Positions 8,367-11,530 of a DNA stretch of 11,530 nt are shown here, piece by piece; position 1 is the first letter of the stretch; each line of letters opens with the position of its first letter. The notes beneath the pieces were generated by a model. The model was given only the letters and a program-made list of their open reading frames with translations, was not told the origin of the DNA and did not search any database. Source of the DNA: an uncultured Hyphomicrobiales bacterium (GTDB lineage: Bacteria > Pseudomonadota > Alphaproteobacteria > Rhizobiales > Aestuariivirgaceae); assembly GCA_903930095.1 (NCBI GenBank), contig CAIYXE010000589.1, forward strand, positions 1 through 11,530, given 5' to 3'. The translations under genes and the position numbers were made by a program.

Positions 8367-9529
8367 TCGAAGACATTCTGAGCAGTCACCTGCCCGAGCT
8401 CACCGCTATCCGGCAGGACATTCATGCCCATCCGGAGATGCTGTTCCAGGAGGAGCGCACGGCGGCCATCGTTGCGGGCGAGCTTCAGCGCCTGGGCTTC
8501 CAGGTGACCACGGGTATCGCGAAGACGGGCGTGGTCGGCACCATCAGCAATGGCTCCTCCTCCCGCACCATCGGCATCCGCGCCGACATGGACGCGCTGC
8601 CGATCGCGGAGCAGACCAACCTTCCCTATGCCTCGAAATATCCCGGCAAGATGCATGCCTGCGGGCATGACGGCCACACCACCATGCTGCTGGCTCTGGC
8701 CCGCTATCTCGCGCAGACGAGGAACTTCGATGGCACGGTGCACCTGATCTTCCAGCCATCGGAAGAAGACGAAGGTGGCGCCATGCAGATGATCGAGGAT
8801 GGCCTGTTCAGGCGCTTTCCTTGCCACCAGCTTTTCGCGCTCCATAACCTTCCGGGCGAGCCTGAAGGCCAGATCATGGTGCGGCCGGGCCCCATCACCG
8901 CGGCAGTGGACATCGCCACCATCATCGTTCAGGGCGTGGGCGGCCACGGCGCCATTCCGCACAAGTCCGTCGATCCCATCGTCGCCGCCTCGAGCCTCGT
9001 CATGGCGTTGCAGACCATCGTGTCACGCAACGTCGATCCGCTCGATCCGGCAGTCGTCACCGTGGGCGCCATCAACGGCGGCTCGATGGCAACCGTGATC
9101 CCGGAGACCGTGAAGCTGCTCGTGGGCCTGCGCACCGTCACGAAGCCCGTACGCGAGATGATGCTCGCGCGCATCCGTGACCTGAGCCATGCGCATGCGA
9201 AGTCATTCGGATGCACTGCCGACGTGCAGACGGGTATCGACAGCTGGAGCTACCCGGCGGGCTTCAACACGCCCGCCGAGGCAGACCTCGTCAGGCAGGT
9301 GGCGCTCGACATGGGGCAGGATCCCGCAAGGATCGACATGCGGGGCCCCTTCATGTTCTCGGAGGATTTCTCCTCGATGCAGGAGATCGTGCCATCCTGC
9401 TATTTCGGGCTCGGCGCCGGGCCAGGGCCGATGCTTCACGACCCTGGCTACAATTTCAACGATGCGCTGCTGGTGAAGGGCCCTGCCTTCTGGGCAAGGC
9501 TTGTCGAGAAGGCCCTGCCTCAGCCGTAG
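8363..9529 (+). CDS. M20 family metallo-amidohydrolase (N-acyl-amino acid hydrolase type)
   Basis: Predicted cytosolic zinc-dependent amidohydrolase that cleaves an N-acyl or similar amide from an amino acid. The 388-residue length is typical of the HipO/IAA-amino acid hydrolase (M20D) group. Metal-site motifs are HACGHDGH (Cys100, His102), the catalytic and ligand Glu pair in QPSEEDEGG (E134, E135), His161 (ALHNLPG) and His359 (MLHDPGYNFND). The lid/dimerisation domain (about 180-290) carries GVGGHGAIPH (191-200), and SEDF stands at 333-336. There is no signal peptide. Its start overlaps the permease stop by 4 bases with no strong ribosome site of its own, implying translational coupling. 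The neighbourhood suggests its substrate is what the transporter brings in, a cationic amino acid conjugate by inference; the exact acyl group cannot be read from sequence. Its 3' end overlaps the convergent gene by 10 bases. Confidence 0.9.
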   Translation: MIEDILSSHLPELTAIRQDIHAHPEMLFQEERTAAIVAGELQRLGFQVTTGIAKTGVVGTISNGSSSRTIGIRADMDALPIAEQTNLPYASKYPGKMHACGHDGHTTMLLALARYLAQTRNFDGTVHLIFQPSEEDEGGAMQMIEDGLFRRFPCHQLFALHNLPGEPEGQIMVRPGPITAAVDIATIIVQGVGGHGAIPHKSVDPIVAASSLVMALQTIVSRNVDPLDPAVVTVGAINGGSMATVIPETVKLLVGLRTVTKPVREMMLARIRDLSHAHAKSFGCTADVQTGIDSWSYPAGFNTPAEADLVRQVALDMGQDPARIDMRGPFMFSEDFSSMQEIVPSCYFGLGAGPGPMLHDPGYNFNDALLVKGPAFWARLVEKALPQP

Positions 9530-11530
9530 GGGCCTTCGATCCCCAACTGCCGCATCAGCGTGGCATAGGCGTTGAAGTGCTTGGTCAGTGCTGCGCCATG
9601 GCGTTCGATCAGCCGTTGCCGGCGCTCTTCCGAGTCCGCTGTGGCCAGTGCCCCCCAGATCGCCGCCATCGCTTCCGCGCCGCTGCGGGCAGCCTCCGCC
9701 GCGCCCTCGGCTGCGAGTGCGCGGGCGATGGTCTGGCCCGAACACTTCCCGACACCGGCCACCGTCATTGCGCCGCCTAGGGAATATCCCTCCGGCAATT
9801 CGCCCTTGAGGTTGACAACCTCGCGGTAGCGGATGGCATTCATGATCTGGTCAACCGCCTGCTTGGCCCCTTCAACGCGGGAGACGTGCTCGGTGTCCGC
9901 CGCTGCATGGGGCAGCAGTTCGAGGCGGCCGGGATAGTTCTTCGCCAGTGGAAGATAGGGCGCCATCGGCCCCGTGGCGGCGCCCGTTCCGGCATCGACG
10001 AAGAGATCCGCATCGACGGCCGCATAGCGCACCTTGCCGGCCGCCATTGCCGCGTCGAGGGCGGTGGCATCCACGCACTCGCCCCGGTCATAGTTGATCA
10101 GGATGGCGCCGTCGTTCAGTTCAGACAGTACGGCCGCGTTCACCACATTGGCATTGGCATATCGGCCCGTTGCGGCATTGAGGGGGCCAAGCCCGGTATG
10201 GACCGAGATCACATCGGCACCGCGGGCTGCCTCCTCCGGAGTGGCCGCGAAGATGAAGCCCTCGGATTCGATCCATTCCTTGTGGCGCGGCCGCGCATGC
10301 ACCGCCACCACCATGCCGAAGGCCTGCGCCAGCTTCGCCATCTCGCGCCCGATATTGCCGTAGCCGATGATGCCGATGCGCTTTCCCTCGATCTTTTCCG
10401 TCGGGAATTTCTTGAGGTCGCGGCCCGTATCGAACTGGCCCTCCGCCGTCAGCCGGTGCATCTCGTCCACAGGCAGATCAGGCAGGACCTTGAGAAGCGC
10501 CTTGAATCCCATCTGTGCCGTCGCGCGGCTGTTGAAGGAAGGCGTGTTCATCAGCGGTGCTGTGCCACCCTCGCCATTGCCGCCACCCCACGTGACTGAG
10601 GCCATGTTGCCGGTGCCAGCACCAATCCGCACGCCGCCTTCGGTGAATACGGATTCCTTCGGGAGGAACGTCGCAGCGGCGATCACGGCGTCATACTGGC
10701 CCTTCTCGGTGAGGGGCCTGATCTCGTCCGGCTTCGACAGGTCGGGCTGATAGAAGAAATGAATCCGGCCCTTCTCGAGCCTGCCCTCATCCGCCAGCGG
10801 TACCTCATGGAAGACGCCGCCATTGTGTTCGACATACGCTTTGACGGCGGCATGGTCGGGCCGCCCGTCCTTGCCGAACTTGAGGCCGACATAGTCACAG
10901 ATCAGCACCTTGTAGGCGCGCGCCGGATCGTCCCGGCGCGTCCGCGCAGCACCGCCTGCCGATGCCGGGAAGGTGACGCCATGTTTGGCCAGTTCTTCCT
11001 CGATGACCACGATGCGCGCCCGATGATAGGCATATTTCAGGTTATCGAGCAGGGCTGTGATGTCTTCCACCGGGCGGATGCCGCCGATCCATGCGCGGTA
11101 GTCGCCGGGCGTTCCGGGAAAGGCGTTGACATAGCGCGCCACGTCGAGACCCCGTTCGTGGTCGCCGTTTGGATGGGTGATCCCCTCAAAGGAGAGAAGC
11201 TGCTTCGACCGCGCGATGATGCGCGCATGAAGGCCCGGATCGGTGATGGCAGGGTCATTCACGCGGATCAGCGTCACCGCGGCGCCGCGGTGCTCAGGGT
11301 TGCTGACGCCAAGCGCGAAAAGCTGGGAGTTGCTCATCCACTCATTGATGGCCGCGCGATTGAGTTCGGAACGCCGGTTCAGCTCCTGCACGGGACCGAT
11401 CATCTTCTCCACCCTCAGCAGGCCGAAGGTCGTCTCGGCAAAGGCAAGCGTTGAGAAGGTGTTGATCACGCCTCCCAGCATGCGGTTTTCCTGAGGGTCG
11501 TAGATCGGGCCCAGCTTGACGCTGCGCGCA
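9520..11530 (-). CDS. phosphoserine aminotransferase / D-3-phosphoglycerate dehydrogenase-like fusion (5' end outside window)
   Basis: The frame is open to the right edge, so the true start is outside; 669 residues are visible. Numbering here is from the internal Met codon at 11479-11481. Residues 1-155 (plus 16 before them) resemble the C-terminal part of SerC aminotransferases: GGVINTFST (PLP-phosphate-contacting Asn-Thr of the neighbouring subunit), and PGDYRAWIGG with Arg129 matching the substrate-carboxylate Arg. The PLP lysine would be upstream, unseen. After a linker (156-188), residues 189-560 are a D-2-hydroxyacid dehydrogenase with MNTPSFNSRATAQ (311-323), the Rossmann loop GYGNIG (373-378), catalytic Arg466 (DRGECVD) and His525 (LPHAAADT). 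The acidic NAD-ribose residue is replaced by HARPR (395-399). Residues 561-653 are Ala-rich with no ACT domain. It probably performs consecutive serine-synthesis steps; a PdxB/PdxF-like pair is the alternative. Confidence 0.85.
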   Translation of the reverse strand, partial: ARSVKLGPIYDPQENRMLGGVINTFSTLAFAETTFGLLRVEKMIGPVQELNRRSELNRAAINEWMSNSQLFALGVSNPEHRGAAVTLIRVNDPAITDPGLHARIIARSKQLLSFEGITHPNGDHERGLDVARYVNAFPGTPGDYRAWIGGIRPVEDITALLDNLKYAYHRARIVVIEEELAKHGVTFPASAGGAARTRRDDPARAYKVLICDYVGLKFGKDGRPDHAAVKAYVEHNGGVFHEVPLADEGRLEKGRIHFFYQPDLSKPDEIRPLTEKGQYDAVIAAATFLPKESVFTEGGVRIGAGTGNMASVTWGGGNGEGGTAPLMNTPSFNSRATAQMGFKALLKVLPDLPVDEMHRLTAEGQFDTGRDLKKFPTEKIEGKRIGIIGYGNIGREMAKLAQAFGMVVAVHARPRHKEWIESEGFIFAATPEEAARGADVISVHTGLGPLNAATGRYANANVVNAAVLSELNDGAILINYDRGECVDATALDAAMAAGKVRYAAVDADLFVDAGTGAATGPMAPYLPLAKNYPGRLELLPHAAADTEHVSRVEGAKQAVDQIMNAIRYREVVNLKGELPEGYSLGGAMTVAGVGKCSGQTIARALAAEGAAEAARSGAEAMAAIWGALATADSEERRQRLIERHGAALTKHFNAYATLMRQLGIEGPYG

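Noticed and set aside
9886..10599. A 237-codon plus-strand frame opposite the dehydrogenase half of the fusion
   Set aside because: No domain signature; the minus strand has conserved NAD(P)-binding and catalytic motifs in the same span.

Overview
The window is GC-rich, compact chromosomal DNA from a Gram-negative bacterium, most likely an alphaproteobacterium (Hyphomicrobiales or Rhodobacterales type). This rests on a ClpS with an extended N-terminus directly followed by clpA, an aminotransferase half of the alphaproteobacterial/Methanosarcina SerC type, tightly packed operons with ATGA overlaps, and family resemblance; no rRNA or other phylogenetic marker is present. I see no tRNA or rRNA gene, CRISPR array, insertion sequence or phage gene.

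Layout. (1) 31-2183, plus strand: an 8-oxoguanine deaminase gene overlaps by 4 bases an alpha/beta hydrolase of the kynurenine-formamidase-like group, a probable purine-salvage/catabolism pair that starts near the left edge. (2) 2184-2389 is a 206-base gap holding a hairpin and a near-perfect -10 box that abuts the clpS start. (3) 2390-5144: clpS-clpA, the N-degron adaptor and AAA+ unfoldase of the ClpAP protease, closed by a clear intrinsic terminator at 5180-5214. (4) 5272-9529: a five-gene transport operon comprising an amino-acid ABC ATPase, a periplasmic binding protein resembling the Lys/Arg/Orn-binding protein, two HisQ/HisM-type permeases, and an M20 metallo-amidohydrolase translationally coupled to the last permease. 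A perfect 11-bp hairpin follows the binding-protein gene. (5) 9520-11530, minus strand, incomplete at the right edge: a fused protein whose N-terminal part is a phosphoserine aminotransferase (SerC) C-terminal region and whose C-terminal part is a 3-phosphoglycerate dehydrogenase-like D-2-hydroxyacid dehydrogenase (SerA-like). Its 3' end overlaps the M20 gene tail to tail by 10 bases.

How they work together. The first pair should convert 8-oxoguanine to urate and probably hydrolyse a related amide or ester. ClpS and ClpA deliver N-end-rule substrates to ClpP, which is encoded elsewhere. The transporter likely imports a cationic amino acid or a conjugate of one, and the M20 enzyme could deacylate it in the cytoplasm. 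The SerC-SerA-like fusion would join two consecutive steps of phosphoserine synthesis (or the equivalent PdxB/PdxF steps of pyridoxal phosphate synthesis) in one chain. Its nucleotide-binding loop looks NADP(H)-like rather than NAD-like. This fusion is the most unusual object in the window.
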